This document shows positions 48,222 through 59,395 of a stretch of 64,000 nt of DNA, one piece after another (positions within the stretch are counted from its first letter, which is position 1; each line of letters opens with the position of its first letter). This DNA is from Antedon mediterranea (taxonomy: Eukaryota; Echinodermata; Crinoidea; Comatulida; Antedonidae), in contig NC_092671.1 in the NCBI RefSeq assembly GCF_964355755.1, positions 4,849,001 to 4,913,000 of the forward strand. Reading direction: 5' to 3'. The translations under genes and the position numbers were made by a program. Below the pieces are notes generated by a model. The model made no database searches. It was not told where the DNA came from and worked only from the letters and a program-made list of their open reading frames with translations.

Positions 48222-48746
48222 TATGTGGTGGGGGTGATTGCATCCGTAAATGTGTAGTCACCCTAAAGTGCACGTACCATTATCCACTCCCATGAACAAG
48301 TATGCATCGTTTTTCGGCGAACATAGATTTATAATGTTTATTACGTCAGTAATATATCATTGATCAAGCTAACGTTGTTGACACTAAAGCACGTATGTAC
48401 AGTAATGTACTATGAGAAACATACTGTGTGTATAGCAAGTAATATACACTACATTATGTCTCGTGTTTAGATATCCTATCTTATGAGCATTTCTCACGTG
48501 TGTGTACCCTCTGAGGAGGAGTTTAATTTAAAGCGCCGGTCTAAACGAAATGCGAACCATGTGAAATTGTGATTAAGCTGCGCTCAACGCGTACTCGTAG
48601 AAACTGCACTATTTATGTACATTATTCATAATGTACAGAATTCATCTTATAGGCCTATATAATAATATAATAGTAATTGTATTATGGTTGGGTTTTTTCC
48701 GTGTTAGGGAGAATGAAGTGCATGCAACTTTGGTTATTACAACACA

Positions 48747-48908
48747 ATGCTTGGTTCCCACTAGAGACACACAATGACGCGTAGCGCAACGTAAGTGATT
48801 TGACCAATCACAAGCAATAGAGTATTAGAGTATAGTCGCTTGTCATTGGTTAACTTGTTTGCGTTGCGTCTACGTCCTTGCGTTGCGTCTCTAGTGGAAA
48901 CTAAGCTT
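48747..48908. mobile_element. MITE family 2 copy
   Basis: ATGCTTGGTTCCCACTAGAG at left; GTCTCTAGTGGAAACTAAGC then TT at right. Confidence 0.7.
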
Positions 48909-50504
48909 TAGAATTAACGTTCACATTAACACGTCTAATGTAAACAATACAATGAAAAATTATGTAGGAACACACATTATGAGGTCGGATGATAGTATTG
49001 TGTATGGAAATAGGTTGTATGAGACAATAAATAAAGATATTTAAAAACGCTAATGATTAAATGGCGTCTGTAAAGCAATTAATATTCAAACAGAAATAGG
49101 GCAGTTAAAGAAACGAGTGAACGCCGTGCATTATAACATATTTTAAATATTTATTAAGAACTGGACTTAACTTTGGACTCTAACAACTTAATTAAATTAG
49201 CAATTGTCGTTATTTTGCTGCTAGGTAAATATGGTTACCAAATGCTGTTAAAGTTCAGACATGCAGTGCAGTCTGGTATGAACAAGCGCGTGTGTACTGG
49301 TGCACGTCCGATTTTTTAGGCCTCGTGTTTGAATTAGGACTTGGTTATTTACCCAGGTAATTCGTTTCATATGATATATACAGATATCGCAAATCTGTTT
49401 GGAAGGAACTAACTAAATAAATAATAAGTCTGAACAGGCCCATGGAAAAGTACACGTGTAGTAGATTGGTCGGTCTAAACGAGTGTTAAAACGCGTACGC
49501 GCGTGCATAAGGTTTACGTAAAGCCATTGCCCTCCCCTTATTGTTTGTTGGCCTACAAGTTTCAGTTGGTAAATACTAGTCACGTGTTTACACCGACAGT
49601 TAGCGACTGATCTATACGTCGACTCAGCCATATTTTTCGAGCGTCTGGAGTCTAGTCCAACTATTACACACGGCGTGTTATTACACACGGCGTGTTTCAC
49701 CAACGCGTACAATGTTTCGAGTAGGCTGTCTTCCCTATCATAACATGGGACAAGGGCTACAGAATTCAAATGTCATTATATCCACTTGATTCGCATAAAA
49801 AAAACCATGTGAGACTAGAATGATAGATTTGCATCCAGTTTACGTGCCTGATAGACACTCTTAATCTGTCATTGCTAAATGATTGAATGTAATAAAAAGT
49901 TGTCTTGTGGGGACTCGAGGCACGATTCATTTATATTTCAACACAGCGCGCAACGGTATTCAAACAAGAGACACGTACCTATGTTACTCATTGATCCTCA
50001 ACTGCACTGACGTCATCAATATTAAGTTAATAAATTAATCAAAAAGTATTTTTGTAAATTTTCACTTATCTTAAATCAATTTTAGAACCATAAGAAGTAA
50101 GAGTTTCTAAAAATAAACATCTTCGGCAAAAAAAAATAGTAATCTGAAAATGAGATTGAAAGTTTATTGCAAAATCAATATTGAGGAATGATCTACCGAG
50201 TGTAAATCAATGTTAAATTAATGGACGACGCATCCGTGAATTGTGTTAACGATTTTTGAAGGCTTTTTCTTTGAGGATAGTTGCGTGTTAAGCCTGTTTT
50301 CCTGTCGACGTAACGTTACGGCGAGTTGAGTTGCGTTGAATTTTCAAATCGAAGAAACCAGACATTGCGAGGATGAGGATGTTCCAATATGACTGTTATT
50401 GTAGTTGAACTGAATGTTCTCTGCAGCGATTGTTTTTTTCGTACTCCTTAAGGCAAGATCCTAAATATAACTTAACCTAACGCTATCTCTCTCTCACTAT
50501 AAAG
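48909..50504. other. Interval with no supported gene
   Basis: The 118-codon minus-strand frame at 49413-49769 is the longest open frame. It has no recognisable domain or splice context. Two ACACGGCGTGTT words repeat at 49678 and 49694. Confidence 0.35.
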
Positions 50505-50565
50505 CTGCCCATGGGATTCGAATCACATACATCAACATGCAAACCATTCGACTACAGCGTTAGAA
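50505..50565 (-). mobile_element. tRNA-like sequence
   Basis: On the minus strand, CTGTAGTCGAATGGTTTGCA (A box) and GTGATTCGAATCCCATGG (B box). It could be a SINE head or a tRNA pseudogene; no complete cloverleaf was drawn. Confidence 0.4.
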
Positions 50566-50756
50566 TTAGTCAATTCTTACGTCATACCTCATGCTTATTT
50601 TGTCTTTAACAATTTTTTAACATTTTGTCGTGATATAATCAAATTTTTTATTTACCTTAACACACATAATTTATATATTCTGAATGTTAAATATTCTGAA
50701 GATATTATAAATATTATTATCATGTATAAATGGCGAAGATGAGAAAGTCTGTGAGA

Positions 50757-50828
50757 ATGAACCACAACCGAGATTCGAACCCGATATTTTCTGCTTGATA
50801 TTCAGATATCCTATACCACTGGGGCTTC
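50757..50828 (-). mobile_element. tRNA-like sequence
   Basis: On the minus strand, CCCCAGTGGTATAGGATATC (A box) and ATCGGGTTCGAATCTCGGTT (B box), about 72 bases. The two boxes are good but the acceptor ends do not pair convincingly, so it is called a tRNA pseudogene or SINE head. Confidence 0.45.
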
Positions 50829-51261
50829 CGTATGATATGGTTGAAATTCGATTAATATTTTAGTGTTTGCCGTATGGAAATTTTCTGAAACGGTCAGTGC
50901 CTTCAATAAAATATACGTTAGCATTGCATGAACTTTGTTAGAGTTTATAAATAACAAAATCAAATTAAATAAAATTAATGTAACAAAAATACCAATTCTA
51001 ATGTCAAGTTCACTATTGACTAATAGTAATCAACGAGTAAAACAATATTCACTGAGCATGATGACGTCGCTACAAAACACAGTTCAATCAAATATTTTTT
51101 AAGACCACAATTATCAACATTAATTGCATGTTGTCATCTCTAGAGTCTTGATATAATTGGTGCTTGATTAAGTGCAGTGGTTGTCGATAGATGGGCAGTG
51201 AAGATTGGACTGTTTGTCGATTAAAAAATACTAATGTATCTGTTGATAACGCAGGTTATAT

Positions 51262-51412
51262 AGCGTGTTTCCCACTAGATACGTAACGCATGGATGTAAC
51301 GCAACGTAAGTTATTTGACCAATCAAAGGCGATGGATTATTCGAACAGTCATTGGTTAACTTGCTTGCGTTGCTTTTACGTACTTGCGTTGCGTCTAGTG
51401 GGAACCAAGCTT
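51262..51412. mobile_element. MITE family 2 copy just upstream of the 51500 exon
   Basis: AGCGTGTTTCCCACTAGATA at left; GCGTCTAGTGGGAACCAAGC then TT at right. It ends 87 bases before the exon. Confidence 0.7.
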
Positions 51413-51499
51413 ACGTTTATTTCATTTAAAAAAAAACAAATTGTTTCTATTTGTATATGTGTAATTTACTGACGTTGAATTATTTGTCTTGCTTTCCAG

Positions 51500-51571
51500 T
51501 GGCTAATCTACCTCCAGGGCATACTGCCGAGGAGGTTGGCGAACACGGAAATACTCAGGTAGTCGTTGCAC
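51500..51571 (+). CDS. Internal coding exon of gene 2 (72 nt)
   Basis: The acceptor is strong (TTGTCTTGCTTTCCAG ending at 51499) and so is the donor (CAC/GTAAGT at 51572). Of three frames, two contain stops. The only open one needs a single base from the previous exon, which all four candidate first exons supply as G, giving V-ANLPPGHTAEEVGEHGNTQVVVA. It exits in phase 1 with a C. The exon lies between two palindromic repeat copies (51262-51412 and 51609 onward). The protein family is not recognised. Confidence 0.6.
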
Positions 51572-51608
51572 GTAAGTATATTCGTTTATAATTCCCATAA
51601 ATAGACTT

Positions 51609-51675
51609 AAGCTTGGTTCTCACTAGAAAACAAATCTGCCGCAATGCAACGTAACGACGCAACGTATTATAGACA
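51609..51675. mobile_element. MITE family 2 left-end fragment just downstream of the 51500 exon
   Basis: AAGCTTGGTTCTCACTAGAA, then CAATGCAACGTAACGACGCA; the right half is absent. It starts 37 bases after the exon. Confidence 0.6.
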
Positions 51676-52491
51676 AAGTAGTTGTAGTAAGACATGTATG
51701 AACATAACAGTAATCGTTATTATTTAGTATATAATATATATAATTATCATATAATAATACTGATACCAGCTTATTTATAATAACGAAATATAATATATTC
51801 TTCTACCAAATTATAGTAATAATATCATTAATTGAATAATTTTTATTTTGATCCACTTAACTGCATAAAGATACATATTTTGATATGCGCCTGTAATTAT
51901 TGATCTTTTGTACGCGCGCGTGAAATTCATGTCTCTGTCGCGTATCATTGACGATATCAGTAACATAATCGGTATATAATTGCCTCGTATAACTTTCAAC
52001 ATTTCTGAACTTGCTCTGTTATGCAACACAATACATTAATGGATTTCAAAATCTAACACAAAAAAAAACTCATGGCGGCAACATTAACATGATCATATCT
52101 ACTAATGTCTTATTTGACGTCATACAGTTCTCAATAATTTGTTTGAATCCGGTAATAACTTCTCTAACCGTTGATTACCGTAATATTACAACTCATTATT
52201 GTATGAGATATCTCGTACAATTCTTGTTTTTTTTAGTTGCTTCTTAGGTAAATGACAATATTTTGATCATTCGCATTTAATATGCCTATAATCTTCGAAG
52301 TACATATTCTTGGCATGAGTTTGGTATATTGATTTTTGAATTGCTGAAGATTTCTTGAGGCTGTGTTATTTAATCAGACACGATTGTTCTACTACCTAGC
52401 TAGTAGTCATCAATGAACACGCGGTATTGTTATGCATTGATTCACTACCTTCTTACGCTTTATACGTTCGTGTGGTTTTTTTCTGGATGTT

Positions 52492-52540
52492 ATGGAGTCA
52501 ATTATAGAGAAGAAAGAGGGTTACCACAATGGTATTGAGG
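52492..52540 (+). CDS. Candidate alternative first coding exon D, gene 2
   Basis: The ATG (G at -3, G at +4) opens MESIIEKKEGYHNGIE plus one G to a strong donor, GAGG/GTACGT, at 52541. It is phase 1, like the internal exon 0.9 kb upstream, so it could replace everything before it when joined to an exon beyond 52.5 kb. No further in-frame exon could be identified up to 64000, so the common body of the gene is presumably outside the window. Confidence 0.4.
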
Positions 52541-53002
52541 GTACGTTATCTATATATAAATTTACGTAAGGGCAAAATTCGGTAAATCGCGCCTTACTTT
52601 TAGAATTTTTACTCGATGGTATGTAAAGTTGGTTCGTACTTTCGGTATTGATTTTAACCACCTGATGTAACCCTGTTTACTAATTAAATTAAGTTAGATA
52701 ATTAGTTATTGACGATTAAAACGAATTTAGGTTCAAAGATTTGCCCCAAATAGGGGTGTTTTCCGATCGTGGTATACACTGTCTAATGGATGTCCATCTT
52801 GAAAAATACCCGCCACAAAAATGCGAGGAGGCTTCGCATTTTTCTATCTCCTCCTACGATAATTGTTTTTAATAGCTGAAAACCGGTTGAACAGTTCGAG
52901 TACAGCATCATAATGTTGAAGACAGGCCGATTTTCTTTAAAAAATACTATTTTGTTACATTTAATATACGTTTTTACAAATGTATTGATTTGTGATGAAT
53001 GG

Positions 53003-53526
53003 AACATTCCAAATTATTTGGTTTAACCATACAGGTATAGATTTAGATTTATGGGCCTCCTTGGAGAATAAACATAAATAGTATTGCAATGCTGTACAAT
53101 ACTGTTAAGGTATTAACCACTTTTGATCGCAATTTGAATCGCAAATGTCTTACTGTGAGTGTTGGTACTGTTAGATGTAATATAAAAATATATACAAATA
53201 AACTTTATTACTGTGAGTGTGGGTAGGCCCTACTGTTAGATTATAAACATATAATATACAAATAAACATTCCAAATTATTTGGTTTAACCATAGAGGTAT
53301 AGATTTAGATTTATGGGCCCCCTTGGAGAATAAACATAAATAGTACTGCAATGCTGTACAATACTGTTAAGGTATTAACCACTTTTGATCGCAATTTGAA
53401 TAGCAAATTTCTTACTGTGAGTGTTGGTACTGTTAGATGTAATATAAAATATATACAAATAAACTTTATTACTGTGAGTGTGGGTAGGCCCTACTGTTAG
53501 ATTATAAACATATAATATACAAATAA
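53003..53526. repeat. 262-bp tandem duplication
   Basis: The unit starting AACATTCCAAATTATTTGGT at 53003 is repeated from 53265 with only a few substitutions and one-base indels. Within each unit, TTACTGTGAGTGTTGGTACT and TTACTGTGAGTGTGGGTAGG are themselves an older internal duplication. Confidence 0.8.
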
Positions 53527-56164
53527 ATAAACGTTATTACTGACAGTTGCTTCTCAACGTTTGTATTAATTAATAATTTAAAAATATATAAACGTCGTAG
53601 TGGTGTATCGTTACATGTACTTTACTATTTCAATCGACTATGACAGTGAGAGTTTTAACAAAGTACCGTATTAAATCGTAAATGTTTTACTGTATTTAGT
53701 GGTATATTATTTATAGGCCTATAAAACATTAAAAACAATATTTCGTTACTGAGTGGATAAGAATATATTTTAAAATGTTTCCTCTTTGTACCTATCTTCT
53801 TTCCCCATCCCTCAACCCTTAATGTTACATACAAAACACAAATTGGGTTTGTTTAAATGAGTCCGAATAAAAAAATTTGTTTCTCTCTCGGAAGTAATTC
53901 CCAGTGTGCTAATTTTGGTTGACTACATAAATCATTGTGTATATTTATTCGTTTCTGTAAACGACAATGTATTATAGTCCTGCGGTACGTACATTTGAAA
54001 TCTCCATTTTTTTCTCGCTGGAAATACTGTGTATTCGAGAACCATCTGTGGGCACGACCTAGATGGTACGCGAGCGAAGCGAGCGTGCCATCTAGTTATA
54101 CATAATTTGTAGTCTAGTCGTGTTGTAGATAAATGACGCTAACGCAGTTCTTATACTGATGTCTCCATGGACGTATTATTTCTATGACTACATTTGATTT
54201 TTCACCTGTCTTTTGTGAAAGTAATACCCACAATTTTTGTTCCCCAATTTTTTTTTGGTACATTTTTATAGGCATTATAGGCCTACTCTAAACGTATAAG
54301 CATGATACACTTGTTGACTTTTGTATTTTCTTGTAATTTTAAGGGAACACTGTCGTCAACAAGTTCATTTCGAGTGTTTATTTGTTATCTGTTTCCTTTT
54401 CATCTCTTTATCGACCTATTTTTCTTTTCTGATTTTTCTTTATGTTTTGATAATATCCATGATGATTTTATTTGAAATAGCAAATATAATAATAACTTTA
54501 ATCAATAATAAATATGTAAAACTTTATGATAGAATACAGTACAATGGTATACAATATTTTTAATTCATTAAATATTCCCATTTTATAAATTGAATAAGCA
54601 ATGATTTTCTTATCGTTTATTATTCAACCAGCATAATATACAGAGAACCAGCTAACTCTTGTATAGGCCATGACTATCTTTTTTGTACCATGCATTCGAC
54701 TTCAAAATGTTAATCCTCTCTTTTAATATCATGTTGTTAATCCATTTTGCCATGATTATTTCAGTTACACAACTTTTACGCGCGCGTACAAACTATGTAC
54801 AGACGATTTATTTAACTTTTTTTCTGATTTGATTTTATAAATTCAATGCTTATACAGATAAACTGCAGATTCTGACCTTTGACCTCTCATCTACCACCTT
54901 CCATGTTTATAGCCAAAATAAAACGCAATTTTACAACCGCGACGTTATATCAACTAGTCTTCTTTAATAACAATCTTTGTTAAAAAATCTTTAATTTAGA
55001 TTTCAAACATGTACGGACGGAATGTTCTTGCGAACCTTCAATCGCAGTAGTCAGCATGATTCTTGTAATTATTCCATCGCGTTCTGTCAGAGTAGTTTGA
55101 ATAATGTCCTGAAAGTCGGATTAAAACGAACAGTCTCAACAACAAATCCTCGACTTGATTAGAAATTCGTATTATGGGTTTGACCGTGGATTTATACCGT
55201 AGAGACCATTTATTACCATACACGAATTGTTAGTTTCTTGAGATGCGTTCAGCGTTGCGTATTATAACTAGTATGTAGTACGTTCTTTTTCCATTAAATG
55301 TGTATATTTTTGTTTCCATCTACGAAATAAATATTATAAATCACCTCAATTTCGGTAAACAATCTTGGTGATTTCCTTTTGTCTCACCATTCCACTTCAA
55401 TGAACGGATTCATAAGGTATTTTCAAAGAATTATATTAATAATGATTTTTAAAAATAAACCATAATAAATTGACAAAACTATCCCCTCTTTTAATCGATT
55501 AAAACGACTTCAAAATCCACTAGATATCAACTTCAAGCCGCCGATTAAATTTTCTACATATAGGCCTAGACGCTCGGTAATTTAAGTATTATAATACGCA
55601 AACCAAATTTCCGACACTGCCATTATAACCCACAACTATACGTATCAAAACAAGTTACTCAAAACAATATTTATTCTGAATATTTAGCAATAATAATTAT
55701 GTGATAATTACGGTATCTATATATAAATTATGGTTAGGCCTATAATATTAATTATTGAAATTGTTTTTTAAGAACATATCTTCGAATGTGCTACTGATTT
55801 TTCAAATTGACGTCAACGCCAATGAAAATGTTTTCAATAATTACTAAAAATTGATAAACAATAGGCCTATAATATGAAAACAACTACTATTAATAATGCT
55901 ATCGTCCGTCGTGACAAACAGTGACGATAATAAGTGGCACTCGTTTAACGTCTGATTTTAATTTATATTTTAAGATAATTATAATGATATAATACATGTT
56001 AAAGTTGCCAAATGATAATAGGCCTATATACTTAGTTGGTTATTTCTTAGCAGATTTTTCACAAATCTAGGAAAAATTGCTTCCAATAGCTTTCTTCGCC
56101 AAAGTGTTCAGAAACATGTCTACCATCCAATAAACATGGTAGATATTTTGTATTGTTGTTTCGT
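53527..56164. other. AT-rich interval, no supported gene
   Basis: Contains TAGGCCTA words, one short hairpin at 54059 and one ACGCGCGCGT at 54779; otherwise nothing recognised. Confidence 0.4.
54059..54095. repeat. Short hairpin CTAGATGG...CCATCTAG
   Basis: CTAGATGGTACGCGAGCG and CGAGCGTGCCATCTAG face each other with one G-T-type mismatch; the centre also repeats GCGAGCGAAGCGAGC. Confidence 0.55.
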
Positions 56165-56317
56165 AAAGCTCTGTCTACACTATCTAACTTTATGTGACAA
56201 AAAAAATGTGATGTGCCCATATATGGACATGATATATCATATTTAGGAATATCACTACCATATTTGGGCACATCACACTTTTTTGTCAAACTAGTTTGAT
56301 AGTGTAGACAGAGCTTA
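56165..56317. mobile_element. MITE family 1 copy, both ends intact
   Basis: AAAGCTCTGTCTACACTATC at left and GATAGTGTAGACAGAGCTT at right. This is one of the best-preserved copies. Confidence 0.75.
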
Positions 56318-56704
56318 AGATGTCAACGTGAAAAGAAAATAACTGTCACATGAATGTATTTGTGTGAAACATATGGCCCAACAGACTGGATGCAATTTAA
56401 TGCCCTGTTACCTCTGTGGTGACATTAGCCATATTTCAGTTTAAATTCATTGCTTTTTCAACATTAGCTGAGTGTAATGTGTTATATATAAATAATTGTA
56501 CGGAAATTAAACGCACATTATAAAACAGATTTCCATAAAAAGGATAAGCTTTATTTTTGTTTTGTTATAATAATGTTTTAGTTTCTTTCCCTTTAACAAA
56601 CATATTTGTTTATTATCCCAACATAAATCCTCGTTTGCTGTAATCACACTGTAAGATGTATCGCGAGCAAACTTACAATCTCCATCAATTTCTTGTTGCA
56701 AAGT

Positions 56705-57050
56705 CGTATCATCCCATCATTGTTTGAACGCGCGCGTCGTATCCGTCATCGTTTAACGCTCGCGTCCTTTCATTTTTTAAACGCGGTGAAATGTTCATCA
56801 TTGTTTGATCGCACGCGTACCATTTTCGTTATCGTTTTAATGCGCACAGCATTGTCATTATTGTTTGACCCACACGTCATTTCCATCAACATTTGAACGC
56901 CTCGTATTATTTCCATTACCATATTGAACTTCCATCGTTGTTTAGACGCGCGCATCGTTTTATTTCCATCGCAGTTTGAACAAGCACATCAATCATCGTT
57001 TAAACGTGCACGTCGTGTCATTTTCATCATCGTTTGTGAACGTGCACGTC
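56705..57050. repeat. Degenerate minisatellite TTCCATCATCGTTTGAACGCGCGCGT
   Basis: About ten units of 30-40 bases, each with a CATCATTGTTTGAACGC-like half and a CpG-rich ACGCGCGCGT, ACGTGCACGT or related palindromic half. CpG is strikingly enriched against the AT-rich background. Confidence 0.65.
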
Positions 57051-57584
57051 AAATTATGTCGATCTGTGAGTTTACATCGTTTCTGAAAGCACATTTAAAA
57101 ACATTCCAACTTCATGTTTTATAGAAATGTTTGCAAGTTAATTTAAATTGTCTTTTACTGTTAAATGTACATTACATTAGAGTAATCAAAAAGGTTACAT
57201 CCGTCAGAATGCATCAAGTATTCTATTACTCGATTCCCCATACGACATCATAACACTTACCGTATACCTTCTTTACTTACACTTAAAAATATGAGCTTTA
57301 ATTCGTAAATTTATTTGATTCTCAAATTACGTTGCAGAAACGTGATCAAGACGACACAGAGTTGTTTCTGATTGATTCAATGAGAATAGACGGTAACGTT
57401 TGAATAAACAATCGTTTAAAATTACGGAAACCCATTGGTAAATTACGGATCCGTTAGTGCGGGTCCGTTGGTAATTGGATAGCAATAAGCTTCTGTTAAT
57501 GTGTCCATTGATATCAATGAGTTTAAAATTCAATGATTCTGATCTTTCTAACAGTTTTTTTGTATCCATTAGTAAGTAGTGGAG

Positions 57585-57665
57585 CTATAGCTTGGTGGTT
57601 AACGTGCTTGCCTTCCACAACAAATGTCTCGGTTTTAATCCTTACGTTGCATGCCAGGGCAGTAA
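57585..57665 (+). mobile_element. tRNA-like sequence
   Basis: CTATAGCTTGGTGGTTAACG (A box) and TCTCGGTTTTAATCCTTACG (degenerate B box). Confidence 0.4.
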
Positions 57666-58254
57666 CTTACGACTCTTTCAACTCCACTTCCTAAGCCTCA
57701 ATTAAGACTTAGTTTATAAGCACGATAAATTATAAAATATTTGATCCATCCTGTATTGGAAAATTAAATTTAGTGTCTATTCTTTAGTTAATTTATTCCC
57801 TTTTCTGTGTTGAGTCTAAATTATAATTTCTCTTTAAAAGTGTGAAACCTGAAGTATGACCTTTTTATCATTAAAACGTCGACCTGTTTATCAAAGTAAA
57901 ATTAGACCGTTGTTGGACTAACTGACAAATCCTCATCAAAGAGACAAATTAAAACGATGTTACTTAGGCCTGAACGGTTCTTCAGTGAGTTTGTCACTAC
58001 ACGTGTTTAAAATTGTTAGCATATTTGGCTAGTTCATTAGGCGAATATAAGGAAGTTAGCAAAAGACTTGTATCAACATATTGTTTGCTTTTGAAACAGA
58101 ATCAATCAAACATGGCGGACACAATTTAATTAAAGTTGCAACAGCCGATTTATATACAGCACACTGAAAAAAGCACTGCTACTAAATAAACAATAATAAA
58201 GTAAATAAGTTCAAAAGAGGTTACCAAACATCAATATAAATTATTTAAAAAGCG

Positions 58255-58380
58255 CGTACAAAATATGTTCCATTTCCATCATTAAGTAAACACGCGGTGC
58301 ATTCCATTTTCATCAGTGTTTAAACGCGCGCGTAAAAGCACATGTACATGTCCATCATCGGCGCTTCAACGCGCGATTCA
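58255..58380. repeat. Second, shorter block of the same CpG-rich minisatellite
   Basis: TTCCATTTCCATCATTAAGT, CATCAGTGTTTAAACGCGCG and TCCATCATCGGCGCTTCAAC are related to the 56705-57050 units. Confidence 0.55.
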
Positions 58381-59140
58381 AATACCATACCTCTTCGATG
58401 TGACGAATTATTACAATAAAATAATTGTTTAAAAGGGTACGGTATACTAGCAATTAGTTTTACTTTACTTCTACTTTACTAGTTTTTTATTGTTATGTCT
58501 TACTGATTATATAGGAAAAATCATGGATTCATATCAGCCGAAATAGGTATACTAATTACCATAAATGACAAATGAATTTCTTGTTGTATTACGAACAGAC
58601 TAACTATAACTGCCGAGTGTTACAATGTGACTAAACATTTATTGCTATATAAATATTCTCTTACTTTAATTTAATACCGTTATATCATTCGAGGAAAATA
58701 GACCGTTATGTAACACGACTATAGTATAGGCTAGTTACAGTTAATTTTAGATTACAAAACGTGGATCAATGTAAACATTTTATTACGCCATGAATATTCA
58801 CTTTTAATTTAATACCGTTATCGCATTCAGTTGAAATTGACCTTTATGTAACAAGACTATTTAAGAGGATAGTTACAGTTGAATTTAGATTACAATGAGG
58901 ATACTATCTACTAAAACTAAAGTTAATGCCTTCTCTTAAAGGAGAAGTCGTCTCCAAAATCTTCCCATGACATAAGTAGGCGCATGCGTACTTAATTGTA
59001 GTACATTTACGTGTCTGAAAACACCAATCACTCTCAATATCGCATACGTATTATGTAATCAACACGAAGAGACGCAAATTTAACGCGCGCGTACAAATAC
59101 TGGAAATTTTCAAATATTTGATGTCACAGACAAATAGCAA

Positions 59141-59395
59141 ATGATAAATTTAATTCTATGTCGTCTACAAGATGAAATATTTTCCATTTTAACTTTCTGT
59201 GTTTATAAAAATAAAGTCAAACACAGACTAGGACTTGTTAAAAAATGTCCATGGTTAATGTTCACTGCGGAGTTAGAAGATATAATCAATTGTGAGTTTT
59301 TAATAAATAAAGAAAAGGCAAAAAAAATGTGGTCAGATATGGACCGTAACAATTTAGCAAGGTATAAAATTAACGTTTATAAAATTGATATTTAG
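59141..59395 (+). other. Unassigned 84-codon open frame
   Basis: Mixed, hydrophilic composition (ELEDIINCEFLINKEKAKKM, then WSDMDRNNLARYKI), ending at TAG. No flanking splice site of the gene 2 phase, no family recognised. It could be chance or an old insertion. Confidence 0.12.

Noticed and set aside
49413-49769. 118-codon minus-strand frame
   Set aside because: No domain, no exon signals and no known relative that I recognise; left as background.
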